NCBI GenBank assembly: GCA_017871115.1
Contig: JAFCIZ010000005.1
Coordinates: forward strand, 310,001 to 374,000
DNA length: 64,000 nucleotides
From: Cunninghamella blakesleeana
Lineage: Eukaryota; Mucoromycota; Mucoromycetes; Mucorales; Cunninghamellaceae
Reading direction: 5' to 3'
Shown: in pieces, positions 38,995 to 52,672 of the stretch
How the letters are laid out: every line of letters starts with the position of its first letter
Numbering within the stretch: the first letter of the stretch is position 1
Notes under the pieces: model-generated
The model's input: only the letters and a program-made list of their open reading frames with translations
The model's database searches: none
What the model was told of the DNA's origin: nothing
Program-made: the position numbers and the translations under genes

Positions 38995-40473
38995 TAATTT
39001 TATACTTACTTATATAAAGGAATGTCAGCTAACTTAGGATCTTGATAAATTCTATGTAATAAATCAGATTGTTCATTATCATAAGGAGATAAAACGACAA
39101 AAAGAATGGCACGTTGTAAGGCTCGTTTCCACTGTTCTTCGTCTTCTTGAACACTTTCACAGTCATAGATTTGTTTATAATATTTATGTACATTAAGATA
39201 TTGTTCTTCATGTAAAGCATGTTGAATCATTAATTGATAGAATCGTAATTTCAAATCCTATGTATAAAAAGAACGATAATAATAATTATAAAATTAAGTT
39301 TTTAGTTCTATTAGCTTTATTATTTTTTATTTTTTAAAATGACTATTATAATTACCTCGTTTTCTTTTTCTTGGAAGAATTTTGTATTAATCTTCTTAGA
39401 TATAATTTGAGTTCGTACATAATCGTGTTTAGCCAAACAAAGTCTCATTTGCTCCAAAATAAAATCAGTTTTTTCACGTTTTTCCATAGAGCCAAATGTT
39501 TCAACTTGAAGTTCTTGAAGGATATCAGCTGCTTCAGTTATTTTGCCTTCATCTTCTTTGATTTTCGATAATAAACGAGTGATACGTGCTCTTTCGACTT
39601 CAACATAAATCTAGAGTTATTATTTATATAAAATAAAAATGAAGAAAAAGGAATGAACTCAAAGTTTGTTCGATTTATATGTAATCATATTTTTATATTT
39701 TCAGCTGTTTAATTATTATTTTTACCTTGCCATCTGTGACAGTTCGAAGAGTATCAATCAATTCTAATTTTGTTTCCATATCAGGGGTATTCTCAAGATA
39801 AGACATAGCTTCTTGTACCATTTTTGTAGTAGCCTATACATACAAATATAAATAAAATCATGATGATATTAATTTATAGGCATTCTATTTAATATATCTA
39901 TCTATTATTTTCTTTTACTTATTCTTTTTTTCTTTTTAGACTTACAACTTTCAATTGACCATGTTTCTTGGATAATAAAACTATTTGTTCGTTGAGTAAT
40001 TTCCAATCGTTTACGTCATGACATAACTTAATAACTTGTACAAGAATACGACCAGTAGAAGCAGGATCAGCAGCCTATATAGATATAAAATGTTAAACAT
40101 CGTTGTTATTAAACTGTTGATCGCTTTATTTATTTATTTATTTAATATAATATAATATATAGCATACGTTACGAGCTTGTTTTTCCAAAGATAATAATTT
40201 TTCCAAAGCTTCATTTATTTTTCCATTCTATTATAAAAGAAATAGTAAAAAAAGATTGATCGGTTAACATTTTTTTTTTTTTTTCTTGAATAAAGTATAT
40301 TACGCGTTCACTTTTTTTTCTCATAAAAGGATGAAAAAATATAAAGAGGTCATATTAATAATGATAGTAATAATAGAGTTGCTTACCTTAGCTAAAGCTT
40401 CTGTTTCAGGTATAAGTGCATCGACTTGAGGACTAAAGTCCTTTTCCATTTTTTCAAGTTTTCCGTCTGACAT
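38418..40473 (-). CDS. RPN5: 26S proteasome lid subunit Rpn5 (PSMD12)
   Basis: Seven exons: 40473-40387, 40227-40168, 40074-39946, 39833-39726, 39610-39356, 39257-39010, 38877-38418; 448 aa, close to the usual 440-460. A helical-repeat N-terminal half ([58 protein letters not shown]) is followed by [31 protein letters not shown] and a C-terminal PCI domain ([18 protein letters not shown]) ending in a coiled segment. Rpn5 is a PCI scaffold of the proteasome lid that contacts Rpn11 and the base (established knowledge); in yeast it also joins the COP9 signalosome. Five of the six introns are phase 0. Confidence 0.95.
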
Positions 40474-41135
40474 GATAATTTATTTTTAAAATATATATTT
40501 TATTGTAAGTAAAAAAGAGAGAGAGAGAAAGAGAAAAAAAAATTGGTTCACGTATACCTTTTCCGACCAACTGGGTTTTAAAAAAAAGAAAAATCAAGCC
40601 AAACTATTTTTCATAGTCACCAGCCTTGTTCATGCACACTTTATTTTCAAAGTGATTGTTCAATATAAATATGATCCTATTAATAAGTAAAGAAGGATTA
40701 TTGTAATAAATTAACATTAAGAAAAAAAAAGAAAAACAAAGGAATTTGGTAATATTATAACTATCTATAAAGTGTGATTGAAAATGTATCATATAATAAT
40801 GTAACAATAATAGTTATATTTAAGTGAGACAGTATATACATATTGAATTCCAATACTAAAAAGATTTAGGGAGAATGTAGGCAAAAAAAATGTAGAGAAA
40901 TATGGTTGGTTGAAAAAAAAGGTGCGGAATTTTAAAAATGGATAATGTATTCTTAGCACTACACGTTCAATCTCGGTCCAATTTTTTTTCTTCTTCACTC
41001 TTTTTTTTTTTGTCTTGCAAGTCTTTTCGTTTTTAAAATCATACAACTCCATTGTATATTTTAATCGATTAGTTTCCTATATTCCATTTATTAATTTATT
41101 ATATATTTAGATATTTTATACATATAATAACAATC
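40474..41135. other. Divergent intergenic region Rpn5 / Sec13
   Basis: Holds both promoters. Contains a GA-rich tract at about 40513-40535 and T-runs near 40980-41010. Two minus-strand ORFs here are low complexity and rejected. Confidence 0.45.
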
Positions 41136-42971
41136 ATGGTAAATAATATATTTGCTATTCGTTGAATAAATAATTATAATGATAATAATAAAACCTTGAT
41201 ATTCATCTATTTTTTTCTCTTTTTTTTATATTTTATTCCCTATCATATTTATAGGCACAAACAGCTACACAAACCATTGAAACTCATCATGAAGATATGA
41301 TAGTAAGTGATCCCTTCTTTTTTTTTCCAAAAAAAAAGAAAGAAAAAGGAATATAGATAGATAGAAATACAGTAATCTAATATATATATATATATTATTA
41401 GCATGATGCACAATTAGATTATTATTCTCGACGACTTGCAACAGCTTCATCTGATAGCACAATCAAGATATTCGATGTAGAAGGTGATTCTCAACGCTTA
41501 GTTGATACTTTAACTGGGTAAATCATTTTTAAATGACAATCCTTTTTTTTTTTTATTTAAATAAAATAAAACAACATAAAATGGAATGATATATAATAAA
41601 AATATAAGAACTTATAAATATATATTATTTCGTTTTTTATTATTTATATATTAGACACGAAGCTCCTGTTTGGCAAGTAGCTTGGGCCCATCCTAAGTTT
41701 GGTAATATTTTGGCTTCTTGTTCTTATGATGGACGTGTATTCATTTGGAAAGAACAAAACAATACTTGGTCAAAAATTAAAGAGCATACTATTCATACAT
41801 CTTCAGGTAAAACAACGTATATTTTATTTTTTAGAAAAAAGTAAAAATAAATATAACAAAAAAATGATAACAAAGAGAAATAAAGAATGAAAATATTAAT
41901 TCTAATATATATATATATATATATATGATAATAGTAAATTCTGTTTCATGGGCACCACACGAATTAGGCGCTATATTAGCATGTGCTTCTTCTGATGGAA
42001 AAGTATCAGTACTCGAATATAGAGGTAAATAAGATAGATATATAAATTAGAAGGAAAAAAAAGAAAAAGGAAAAGATTAAAAGGGTATGATCAACTATTT
42101 AATGTTCTATATTAATATGAATATACTTATTTATTAGATGATGGATCTTGGGAAACATTTGCTATTGACGCACATAGTATTGGATGTAATGCTGTTAATT
42201 GGGCACCTACAGCCATTCCTGGTAGTTTAATTAATGCAAATGCAAATGGGGGAAGTGTCAATTTTGTTAAAAAGATCGTTTCAGCTGGATGTGATAATTT
42301 AATTAAAATTTGGGGATGGAGGTATAGTGGATATATAATAATAAATAATAATAATAATAATAATGAATAATAATAAATAATAATAATTTCATTTTTTATT
42401 AATACTTATACGTTTACTATTTTTTTTTTTTTTTTGGTATATATAATTGTAACCTTTATATATAGAGATGATACTAAATCTTGGCAAGAAGAAGAAGTAT
42501 TGGATGGACATTCTGATTGGGTTCGTGATGTTGCATGGGCACCTAATGTTGGTCTTCCTAAGAGTTATATAGCTAGTTGTTCTCAGGTAATATATATAAT
42601 ATATAGGTATATGTTTATTTTCATCATTTGGTGTTATTAGTTTTTATAATTTTTATTACCTTTATTAAAAAATTTAATTTTATATAATATATATTGATCA
42701 ATATTTTTATTTTATTTTTTATATAAATATATATAACTACTTATAACTATATTAGGACAAAACAGTATTAATTTGGACTCAAAATACCCCTGGATCAAAA
42801 TGGACTAAAAAGAGCTTGAATGACAAGTTCCCCGATGTTATTTGGCGTGTCAGTTGGTCCCTTTCAGGAAACGTACTTGCAGTATCTTGTGGAGATAACA
42901 AAGTCACATTATGGAAAGAAGATGCTAAAGGTGAATGGAACTGTATTCAAGAATTGGAAGAAAATGCTTAA
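41136..42971 (+). CDS. SEC13: COPII coat / nuclear pore WD40 protein Sec13
   Basis: Eight exons: 41136-41138, 41255-41302, 41402-41517, 41655-41806, 41935-42024, 42138-42321, 42466-42586, 42756-42971; 309 aa. The first coding exon is just the ATG. The hallmark Sec13 start ([23 protein letters not shown]) is followed by six WD40 blades, including [61 protein letters not shown] and [21 protein letters not shown]. Sec13 pairs with Sec31 in the COPII cage at ER exit sites and with Nup145C in the nuclear pore (established knowledge). Length fits the family (about 300). Confidence 0.96.
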
Positions 42972-43905
42972 TCAAGTATAGTAGTAATCATAGCATTGTA
43001 ACAAATAATAATAATAATAATTATAAATAATAATAAATAATTGATGTCATTTTTTTATTATATATTTATTTAAAAAAAAAAAAAGATAAACATTTTTTAT
43101 TTATTTTCATTAAAAAATATTAATAACAATAAAAAAAATAATAATATATTAGGAATTTATTATTTAACATATAATAAGGGAGATAGAGAGAGGAGAGAGG
43201 AGGAGTTTGTCTGTGTATACAATAAAAAGATAGATAGATAATTAGTTTTAAGGTGAAAGGACTTTTAATTTTTAGTGTGTCTTCTTTCTATTTATAATAT
43301 AGTGAGGGGTTTTACAGAATTTTATATGTATATATTTATATATATTTATAAAAGCGAGATTCTGCAAAACAACGAAAGATAGTTGTTTTTGTAAAATCTT
43401 ACCATTTATAAAATAAAAAGTAGATTAACCTATGTGCCTTTTTTTTTTTCTTATTTTTAATACTAAATCAAAATAGAATTTTTTAACAAAAATGAAATGA
43501 TCTTTTAAAAAAGAAACTAGTTTTATATAATGTAATTATTTAAACTTAATTAAATTGATATCTAAAAGAAAATCAAAAGATGACCAATCGTTTTTATTTC
43601 CACTAAACCAAATTAGGGACAATGGTGTAATATACTATATTTTTATTTCATATAATTTTTAACCTCCGCGTAGATCTCTTTTTTTTTATTAAAAGGCGAT
43701 TTAACTTTTTTTTTTTTCTTTTCTTTTCCTTTCTCTTTCACTTTGCCATTTTTTTTTTATTATTATAATTTTTCTGTATTATTTTTAATATTGTATATAT
43801 ACCTTTTTTTTTTTTTTTATATTTTTTAATATTCATATTATTATTTTATAAATATACATATATATAAATATATCTATACACAATAATAATATATTTATAT
43901 ATAAC
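42972..43905. other. Intergenic
   Basis: AT-rich with AAT runs (about 43008-43035), a GA tract (43180-43201) and T-runs near 43800. No gene recognised. Holds the 3' UTR of Sec13 and the promoter of the next gene. Confidence 0.5.
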
Positions 43906-45970
43906 ATGACTTTTCAGCAATTAACTCCCAACGAACTTAAACAAGTACAATTCAAATATAAATTAGCAAAATGGTTAACTTCATTAAGTATGATGACAAT
44001 AGTCTTAATGGCTTTTTACTCGTTTTTACATCCTGGTAAGAAAATAAATAATATAATATAAATAGAATTTATATTTTATCCTTTTCTTTTTTTTTTTTTT
44101 GTTATATAATTATAATATATATTAACCTCACTTGATTCTATTTTTTATATTATTAATATATTTAGGGATTCATTCAAAATATAATTTACATCTTTCTAGC
44201 GATGAAGACCTTGAATTAAGGAATAATTATAATCAACCTAAACCATCAGTTACTACCAATATTAGAAGAAATACAACATGTCAATTTACACCTGATAATA
44301 TGATTTTCAAAACCGAAGATGGAAGTTATACTCCACCTTCACCTGATGATACCTTACGTCAAGCTTTAAATTATGTTTCAAATGAAGATTATAATAAATA
44401 TTGTGACAGTTGGAACCCTGATTATGGTTTTTCGGATGATTTAAATGAGGAAATGGATACATGTGGTACTATATGGCAACAAAACTTTATTCAATTACAA
44501 AAAACTAGATTAAATCAGTTACAAGAATGGAAATCTAAAAAGAGTTCTATTGTACCAAAATTTGTTTCTTATGTTTGTCAAGAAGATCCAAGACATCGTG
44601 GTTCTCATGGTTGTGGTGGTTTGGCTGACCGTATGAGTGGTAAAATAAATAAATAAATACAAAACAAATAATTATAAAAAAACACATGAGAAGACAAATA
44701 AATAATATAAATAAATACACTAATAAATTAAATAATTAAAACTCAATATGTCTAATTTATTTATTTTTTAATTTTTTTAGGTATGATCTCCACCTTTTTT
44801 TATGCTTTATTAACGGACCGTGGTTATTTAGTCAATTGGGAAAAAGGAAATCCTACTGCTTTGGAAGATGTTTTCGAAAAACCTAATATAGATTGGTCTT
44901 TTGATCCTAATGAAATGAAGCAACTTTATGACCGTAATGGCAATGGTTATTTATCTGTCAATACTTTAAATTTTGGTTGGGAAAAAATCCGTAATGCCAT
45001 GTTTCCTGATGGTCCTTCTCAAGATTTTAATGAATTATGGAAAGAAAATGTAAAGATTGTGAAAAGATGAAAAAAAAAAAAATGATGATTCAATATATAC
45101 ATATATATATTATTAAAAAAAAAAAAAAAAAAGGAATACATATACTTATTCAATTTTTTTTTATACCATTAATTTTTTTTTAAATAATAGTATGTTGAAG
45201 TCAAATCCAATAGAGGTTATATTATTCGTACTTTTGATTATTCCACCTTTTATGGCGAAAAATTAGAACAATTAGGATTAACCAAGAGCAATGGATTTCG
45301 ATGTTTATTAGACTTTTTATTCCGTCCTACTTTAGGATCACGACGTTTCATCAACGCATATAAAGAATTATTCCAAATGAAAAGTGTACTCAGTATTGGT
45401 TTACAAATCCGTACGGATGATACAGCCTTAGCTCACCCTGAAGACGATACCAATAATTTTGAAACTTGGGATTACTTTTTAACCTGTGCTAATAAACTAA
45501 GAGATGCAAAACGTCAACCTCATCATCAACGAGTAGTCTATTTCTTATTAACGGATTCCAATAAATTAAGACAAGAATTTGTAAGTATGAATACTGATCA
45601 AGCTTTAAGGGACAAATATATCCAAGATGATGATACTTCCATGGTGGTAACTGGTTTACCTATTGAACATATTGAAGCCAAAACTGTGAAAACCAAATTC
45701 GAGGCTGATATTACGGCTAATGATTCAGATCATCAACGTCTGCTGGCAGGTGTAAATAGTGCTGTTATCGATAATTGGTTATTAAGTTATACAGATTATC
45801 GATTAATCAGTCGCCAAGGATTTGGGAAAATGGCTGCTTTCCATGCTACTGATCCTCAATCTACTATCTCTTTACCTCGACTTGATAGAAAAGATCACGT
45901 TGTGAATTGTGCTAATCCCCATGTGTTTACTTCTTTTGATACCCTTAGTACTTGGTGGAGTTTAGGTTAA
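43906..45970 (+). CDS. Type II membrane fucosyltransferase-like protein
   Basis: Four exons: 43906-44035, 44166-44639, 44781-45049, 45191-45970; 550 aa. Residues 23-41 (WLTSLSMMTIVLMAFYSFL) form a single membrane anchor after a short cytosolic tail, as in Golgi glycosyltransferases. A stem region follows. The core starts with CQEDPRHRGSHGCGGLADRMSGMISTF in two parts, a G-[LG]-x-DR-x-x-G motif of the GDP-fucose-binding NodZ/FUT/GT37-like superfamily. Later, LSIGLQIRTDD (residues 358-368) is the HIR-like donor-binding motif, and VVYFLLTDSN and AVIDNWLLSYTDYRLIS are typical of the same fold. The exact linkage and acceptor are unknown. Assignment is by motif recall, not alignment. Confidence 0.7.
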
Positions 45971-48019
45971 TTTTTTTATTTTAAAAATAATAAAAAAAAT
46001 GAAATCACTAAGCATCTTTAGCATTCTATATCCCATCTATACACTATTTTTTTTTATGCATCTCATATATAAATAAAAAAGCAATACAATTACACTAAAA
46101 ACCAATATGGATAGTCTTTTATATATATATACCACCTTCATTTACTTTAACGATGATGATCGTCGTCGCCTTTATTTTTTATTTATTTTTTCATACTCAT
46201 TTTTTAAACTAATATTTATGGTGTAACAACTTTAAATGATAATATGATATCCATACTATTTAATTATTGTTTATTATTATTCTTATTCAAGTGATCTATT
46301 TTACGTAAAAAATTAAAATAGATCTATTTGATTATTTATATTTAAATTAGTGTTGTATTTTTTTTTTTTGTTGGTGTCCAAGTTTTCTATTTTCTTCTGT
46401 TCTAAAATGGTTAAAAAAAAAATCTGTATTTTTTTCTTTTATCAAAAGTGATCTCCCTAAATAACTCCGCGAACTTTAAAATTCTTAAAAAGGAATTAGT
46501 AGGTACTTGATCTTTCTTTCTCCTCTTTCCTCACCCAATACATTAATGACATATTAAATTCTTTGTAACAATTATTAAAATCATTTAACTTCCCCTCAAC
46601 TCACTTTCTTTTTCTATATATTTTTATTTTATTTTATCTTATTTTTCATTTCCTGTCATACAAGAATTCATTTATTGGTATTTTTTAAAAGAAAGAATTA
46701 AACTTTATTATTTCACGTGTATATTGAAAATAAGTATATATTCACATTAAAATCAGGTTATATCTTTACTGTAAAGACTTTTAATTAGATTTCGTTACCA
46801 AAATCAGAAAAGTGCGATTTTTATATATTTGTTTATTTATTTGTTTATTTTCTCTGTATACCATGTACGCATTTTTGTTATTATTCTATTGGGCAATTTA
46901 TTATAATTTATATTTCCATACGTACTAACACACTCACTCATACATATACTGTTTTTACACTTTGCGTATTATTATTACTATTGAAAAAAATATGCAATAA
47001 TCTCTTTACTTTCCTTTTTTTAATAAAAAAAAAAAATCATCGACAGAATAAGGTTGGTTATTTTATTATATAAAGTATAAAAAAAGAAAACCATGTGAGT
47101 TATTTTTGTATCACGCAGGTATCTATATATCATTAATAAAAACCACAGTTCACAAATGAAGGTCATGGCAAAAAAATAAAATAAAAAGAGATATGGATAA
47201 ATAAAATATAAAAAAGCATACATAATACGTAAAAAGAATAAAGAAGCGAAAAGCTCAAAAAAACTTATTTATTTATCGTATATTTAGCAGTACCCTTTAC
47301 GTAGAGTGTGCTTTTTTTTTTTTTCAGAATCAATGAATGGAATCAATTACTGTTCTGTTTTTGATATTTGGATCTAAATAAAAAAAAGGAAAAAAAGAAA
47401 CAAAAGAATAAAGCGAATATAAGAAAATACGTCAGCCTAGCTTTAAACACTTTAAATTATTTTATACCGAGCTTCCTTTTATGGAGTAAAAATGTTTTTA
47501 CTAGTGTGCATGTAGTAAAACCTGAACTCTATTTTACTTTTATATGCATTTATTAACCATCATTAATAAGTAAAGTATTAAAACTTATATATTTCATTCC
47601 GTTATTCATTGATAAATAAGATCTATTTTAACCTCAGTATATTTAACAATACGGTACTTTACTTGAAGGATTTGCAGTTATTATTTTTTTATAAAAGGGT
47701 CAACATTAGAATATGAGTTATATTGTAAATAAAAAACTAACGAGTTTTTATTTTTACTTTTTATTTAAATGGATAAAAAAATAATAATGTTTAAATGATA
47801 GTAATTATATCATTATTAATTAACTATTATTCAGTAAATAACATTTTTTTAACAATAAATTATTACATGAATTTATGTATTTTTTAAGTGATTATTTTTT
47901 ACTTTGCATACTTTTTACCTGAACATGATGAATCCAAATTTTAAACCCAGTTATTTTTTAAAAAATAGACTTCAAGAATTTTTAACTTATTCTTTACCTT
48001 TCTTCAATAGAATTGTTTA
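45971..48019. other. 2 kb intergenic region, nothing recognised
   Basis: AT-rich spacer with scattered T-runs. ORFs at 47020-47223 (-) and 47368-47556 (+) have homopolymer-driven composition and no motifs. No tRNA T-loop consensus seen. The exon-1 promoter of the following gene lies at its right end. Confidence 0.45.
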
Positions 48020-50079
48020 ATGAATCCAACAATAGAATATTTTTTTACAACACCATTTAGGAAATGGAATATGAATGATTTTACCAAATATGTTTTATCT
48101 AAAGAAAATAGCTCAGACGTTGATTATCTATTATATCAGCTCGGACAAACATTAACTTTTATTAAAACGGCTGAAAACATAGGCAAGAAAACAAAAGATC
48201 AAGCTTCCGCTATACTACAAAAATGGGATGTAAAACGATATAAACATATACATATTTACTAGTTTTTATTTTGATTATTAATAAAAGTTATATATTTGTA
48301 TATATTTATTCTTTGTTATAGCGCGTAAAAAACCAAGTAAAACTAGCATATGATAAATATCATGTCAATATTGAAGACGATAATAATAATGATCAACCTT
48401 CAACTTCTACAGCTACGACTGCAACAGCAACAACAATTAATGGTGGTCAAAATAATCAATTTTTTGCACCAATTGACACCATTAATAATAACACCAATAC
48501 CTACAATATTGAAACAACAAAAGAAAATACCGATGATAAAGAAGTTAACGATTATTATATTTCTACTAAAGTACGCCTTTTTTGTTCTTTTTTTTATATA
48601 TAAAAAAAGAAAAACAAATAACAATCTATGATAATAGCTGGCATGCTTTCACTTACTCACTTTTTCTATCTTTCTTGTATATTAATTTTTTTATTAGAAT
48701 AATCCACCTTTTGAATGTTCTGTTTCACCTATTCTTTTGGATGATACGTTTAAAAGCGGAGTTTACCATGAAAAAAGAGCATATAATTACTCGTATAACA
48801 ACATACCTCCATGGCCCGTCGAGCAAGACAAGGTATTAAAGATTATAATATAAATATTATTAAAACAAAAGTACTCATATTGCAATATATTTATTATTTT
48901 ATCAATGTATGTATCATTTTTTCATTTATTTATTTGCTGTCTTTACTAGTGGATTGTCAATGACATTGATATTTTTTCGACCTTAAAGGATTTTTGGGCT
49001 ACTTCATCTCATTTAACTACTTCACAAGGAAATATCAGTGACAAACGTATTTTGTAAATAATATGATAGTATTAGTTTAAATACGTATTCAATTTGCGCT
49101 GCATATTTTTATAATTACTAAGTCATTTGGTAAAATATTTTATATCCATATACTTGTATATTAGGTCTTTACATTTGGTTTTTCCATTTATGATATCAAG
49201 AGATAATTCAATTACTAGTTATATGGATCGATCAATTCACAAATCTATTAAAGATGAAATTAACAACAGTTTTCAAAAACCTAGTCAAGTTTCCTCTAAT
49301 TTAATAACTTGGTGTAATGATTTATTGGTATACATACATAATTATACCTAGCTTTTTTTGTATAAAAGTAGGCTAAGTTTTTTTTTTTAAAAAAAAATGC
49401 CATTTTTAGAATTTTGAAGGCGATTGGAATGAAACAAAAAAAAAATGCTTTGATATTATGGAAGAAGCTAAAATGGGTGATGATGAAACCGATCAATTGG
49501 GCACATACATATTATTTGACATGTAAATAGCTAAATTCAATAACATTAAAACAAAAAATAAGTGAATAGAAAAAAGCTAACAAATACCTTCAACGGTTCA
49601 CTGTATTATAGATTTCCACGGATTACAGTTATTAGTGACGAAGAACTGTGTGAGGATAGTTTTGTTCATAACTATTTACATAGCTTTTTGGATTATATTT
49701 TTTCAACAAACGATATCTTCTACCAGTCATGGTAAACAAATATACTTCTCTCACTCTTTTTTAACAAACATTCAATTTATTTTATTTTATATGCTGGATA
49801 TTAGGGCAAATGCTAAGTTAAACAATAATAACGGAAATAAATATAAACCTGATTGGACCTTATACGTTAAGCCTTGGTTTACGAAGATGCCTATTGTTAT
49901 CTGTGAAGTAAAAACGCCATCAACTGTTAATAGAGGTTACATTTCTGATTTTGTTAAGTTAGGGTTGGAAATGAAGGATATGCTCACGTTACTTTTGGAT
50001 TCTTGTATTGACGATGTTGCTGTTTTTGGGATCCTTGTCGAAGGTAAATTGAAAATTTTATTTTTTTTGTTTTATTTTA

Positions 50080-50127
<48 letters not shown>

Positions 50128-50562
50128 CTGTGTAATAGATATTCTGATGTGATTTATATTGTTATATTAGGTGCATCTGTATCAACATATTGTATGGATA
50201 TAAAATCAAATATTTTTCGAATGATTCAACTTGGTTCGTATCAATTAATTACTAAAAAATCACAAATAACATTGTTTCCCCCACTCTTCTCTGGTCTTCT
50301 CCAAATCCGTGTAAATATTATGTTTTGCATTTATTTTTTAACCATGCTGTTTATTACATGATAATTGATTTTTCTTTTTTCACTTTTTTATTTTTTTTTT
50401 TAAAAAAAATAGGATTTGGCCTTAAAAACAGCAATTAAAGTTGAAAGCATCCAAAGGCAAACATCATTAGGAAAACGAAGGAATTCAGCTGCACAAAAAT
50501 CACAGTTATCAGCACCTACCCTAAAAAAGCAAAGAAAAACAAACACTGAACAGTCAAGCTAA
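48020..50562 (+). CDS. Putative PD-(D/E)XK-like protein (Mucorales-type family)
   Basis: Ten exons: 48020-48229, 48322-48570, 48698-48832, 48950-49053, 49165-49327, 49410-49522, 49612-49731, 49805-50043, 50171-50310, 50413-50562; 540 aa, all phases match. The C-terminal half contains KPDW (Asp381) and, 18 residues on, IVICEVK (Glu399-x-Lys401): the D...E-x-K metal-binding core of PD-(D/E)XK nucleases. It is followed by a helix-rich LGLEMKDMLTLLLDSCIDD and a strand region (STYCMDIKSNIFRMIQLGSY). The tail is basic (KKQRK), suggesting nuclear location. Large families with this layout recur in Mucorales genomes and are usually annotated hypothetical (my recollection). Nuclease activity is an inference from the motif. 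Its exon 9 has a decayed relative at about 54400-54530. Confidence 0.72.
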
Positions 50563-51622
50563 TTTTACTTGTACATATATAATTTTAATCATTTAATATT
50601 TGCACTTTTCCTCTCTCCTCTCTCACTTATTTTTAAGTTCAGTTTTTTAACTAAAATTATTATTCTCTTATGATTTATATCATAATACTTAGCTATTGAT
50701 CACTCTTTTTTACTTATTCCTTTCTTTTTACTATTATAAGGACTTGTTTTTTCACTATAGTTTCATTATTATTGTATCTTTGCTGTTATTATATATCACC
50801 ATTTTTTAAAAAATATTAATATTTTAATTTGCTAATTAAATCCAACTATATCTGCATACTCTATTTTATTAAAATGACAGCAGTAAAAAAAATAAAATGA
50901 TTATTGATTCATCACCTAATGAAAAAAGGAACTTTTTTTAAACTGTGATCATGATTATTTTTTATTTTTGAAAACATCTCAATTTTATGTAATATAATTC
51001 TATTCCAATACTTTTACCAGTTCATATACAAATATTAAGTTACGAAATAGATAAAATCATTTTTTCTAACGGCTTTTTTTTTGAGACTATTTTTATTTCA
51101 TTTAAAATTATATAAAGTATTATCTCTATCCTTGAGAAGGTGATGTAATCGATAAGAATGTCACTGTTTACGCTGTGTATAAAAAGAAATTATTTTGATA
51201 AAACATTTCGCGTTAACTTTAATAATCATCTTTGTACAAATTAAAATAAATGTAAAATAAATGTAAAAATATGTTTAATTTTTATTCGAATTATATAGTA
51301 TATATGGAATCTAAAAGCTTTCCTTGAATTATGTTTTAATATTCCTTATTGGTATAAATGTTATTCCAGTTACTAGTGTTTTCATTTATAAGCATACTTG
51401 AATCAAAGTATAATATTAAATAATAATCATAAAGGGGCCCAAGTAACTTCATTTCTCATGTATATAAAACAAAAATAAAAAACAAAAATAAAATAAAAAT
51501 AAACATAGAATACTATAAAATGATAAAATGAAATATGCATTTAAATTTATATATGTCGCTTACATAATATTAAAAGCGGTATTTTATAACTCGATATAAG
51601 AGGCACATCCATTAATGATATT
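50563..51622. other. Intergenic leading into the repeat region
   Basis: AT-rich; no gene recognised. Ends at the first copy of a 270-bp direct repeat. Confidence 0.45.
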
Positions 51623-52252
51623 ATCAAGAAAAGGCTTGCAGCACAAGACGTATAATTAGCAGCACCGGTTATACACACCTTTTCCAATCCATGGTACAGC
51701 TCTAGAGGGTTATTCCTTATATTCTTGTTCAGATATAACTCTTCTTTCCCTATTTAAAATAGGTAATAGAAGTATCCTAGTAGCTGGACAGAATATATAT
51801 ATACATATATATATTTGTTATTCAACTTGCTACTTTGCAGATAAAAGATTATAGCTTCTCCAAGTCAAAGGCAACTATCACTGCTGATAATATCAATCAA
51901 TGTACAACCAAACATCATCATAAAATAACCGCTTAAAGAAGCAAAGAGTTTGTTCAAATTTGTATATTTTATTTTAAGTATCATCAAGAAAAGGCTTGCA
52001 GCACAAGACGTATAATTAGCAGCACCGGTTATACACACCTTTTCCAATCCATGGTACAGCTCTAGAGGGTTATTCCTTATATTCTTGTTCAGATATAACT
52101 CTTCTTTCCCTATTTAAAATAGGTAATAGAAGTATCCTAGTAGCTGGACAGAATATATATATACATATATATATTTGTTATTCAACTTGCTACTTTGCAG
52201 ATAAAAGATTATAACTTCTCCAAGTCAAAGGCAACTATCACTGCTGACAATA
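51623..52252. repeat. Two near-identical 270-bp direct repeats separated by 90 bp
   Basis: Copy 1 is about 51623-51892 and copy 2 about 51983-52252, offset exactly 360 bases. I count two differences (51854 G versus A, 51888 T versus C). Such identity amid decayed AT-rich DNA means a recent duplication. On the minus strand each copy contains a short open stretch reading EELYLNKNIRN and then LEKVCITGAANYTSC, preceded by a possible splice acceptor, so the unit may be a piece of a gene or element. I do not recognise the protein. No obvious target-site duplication or terminal inverted repeat. Confidence 0.85.
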
Positions 52253-52456
52253 CTTAGTAAAAGAAAGAAAGAAAATTTTTTTTTGTAAACAAATTTTATT
52301 TGAGTTTTAAAATTTAACAAAAATATAAACTGCGCGTCGTAATGAGGGGCATTGCTAGATGACAAAAACTTTGAGAGAGAAATAAAATAAAATAATTTTT
52401 TTTTAAAAGCTTAATCTTGTAAACACACACTCCCGGAACAGACAATCATTTTTCCA

Positions 52457-52672
52457 TTAGCTGTAGCTATCGACTTCCCATATATATTCTTGCTTGAACA
52501 AATCTCTATCCAGTATAACTAAACAGTCAAATGCACAATAAAATGGCACACCTTTATCACACAATAAACAACACCACTTTCTTAATTTAGTTCTTGTTGG
52601 GGGTTTTATTAAGAGTTCACCTTCTCTTGAAGCATAATCTAATAAGTCTTTCTGATTTTCAAATACTAACAT
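52457..52672 (-). pseudogene. Possible C-terminal remnant of a piggyBac-like transposase
   Basis: 71-codon open frame. The end of it, KLRKWCCLLCDKGVPFYC then AFDCLVILDRDLFKQEY, resembles the Cys-rich C-terminal finger of piggyBac-type (DDE_Tnp_1_7) transposases, where C-x2-C pairs precede a C-F-x-x-YH motif. Here one Cys of the last pair is replaced by Asp and the YH His is absent. No catalytic DDD domain is visible upstream. Low-confidence remnant. Confidence 0.35.
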
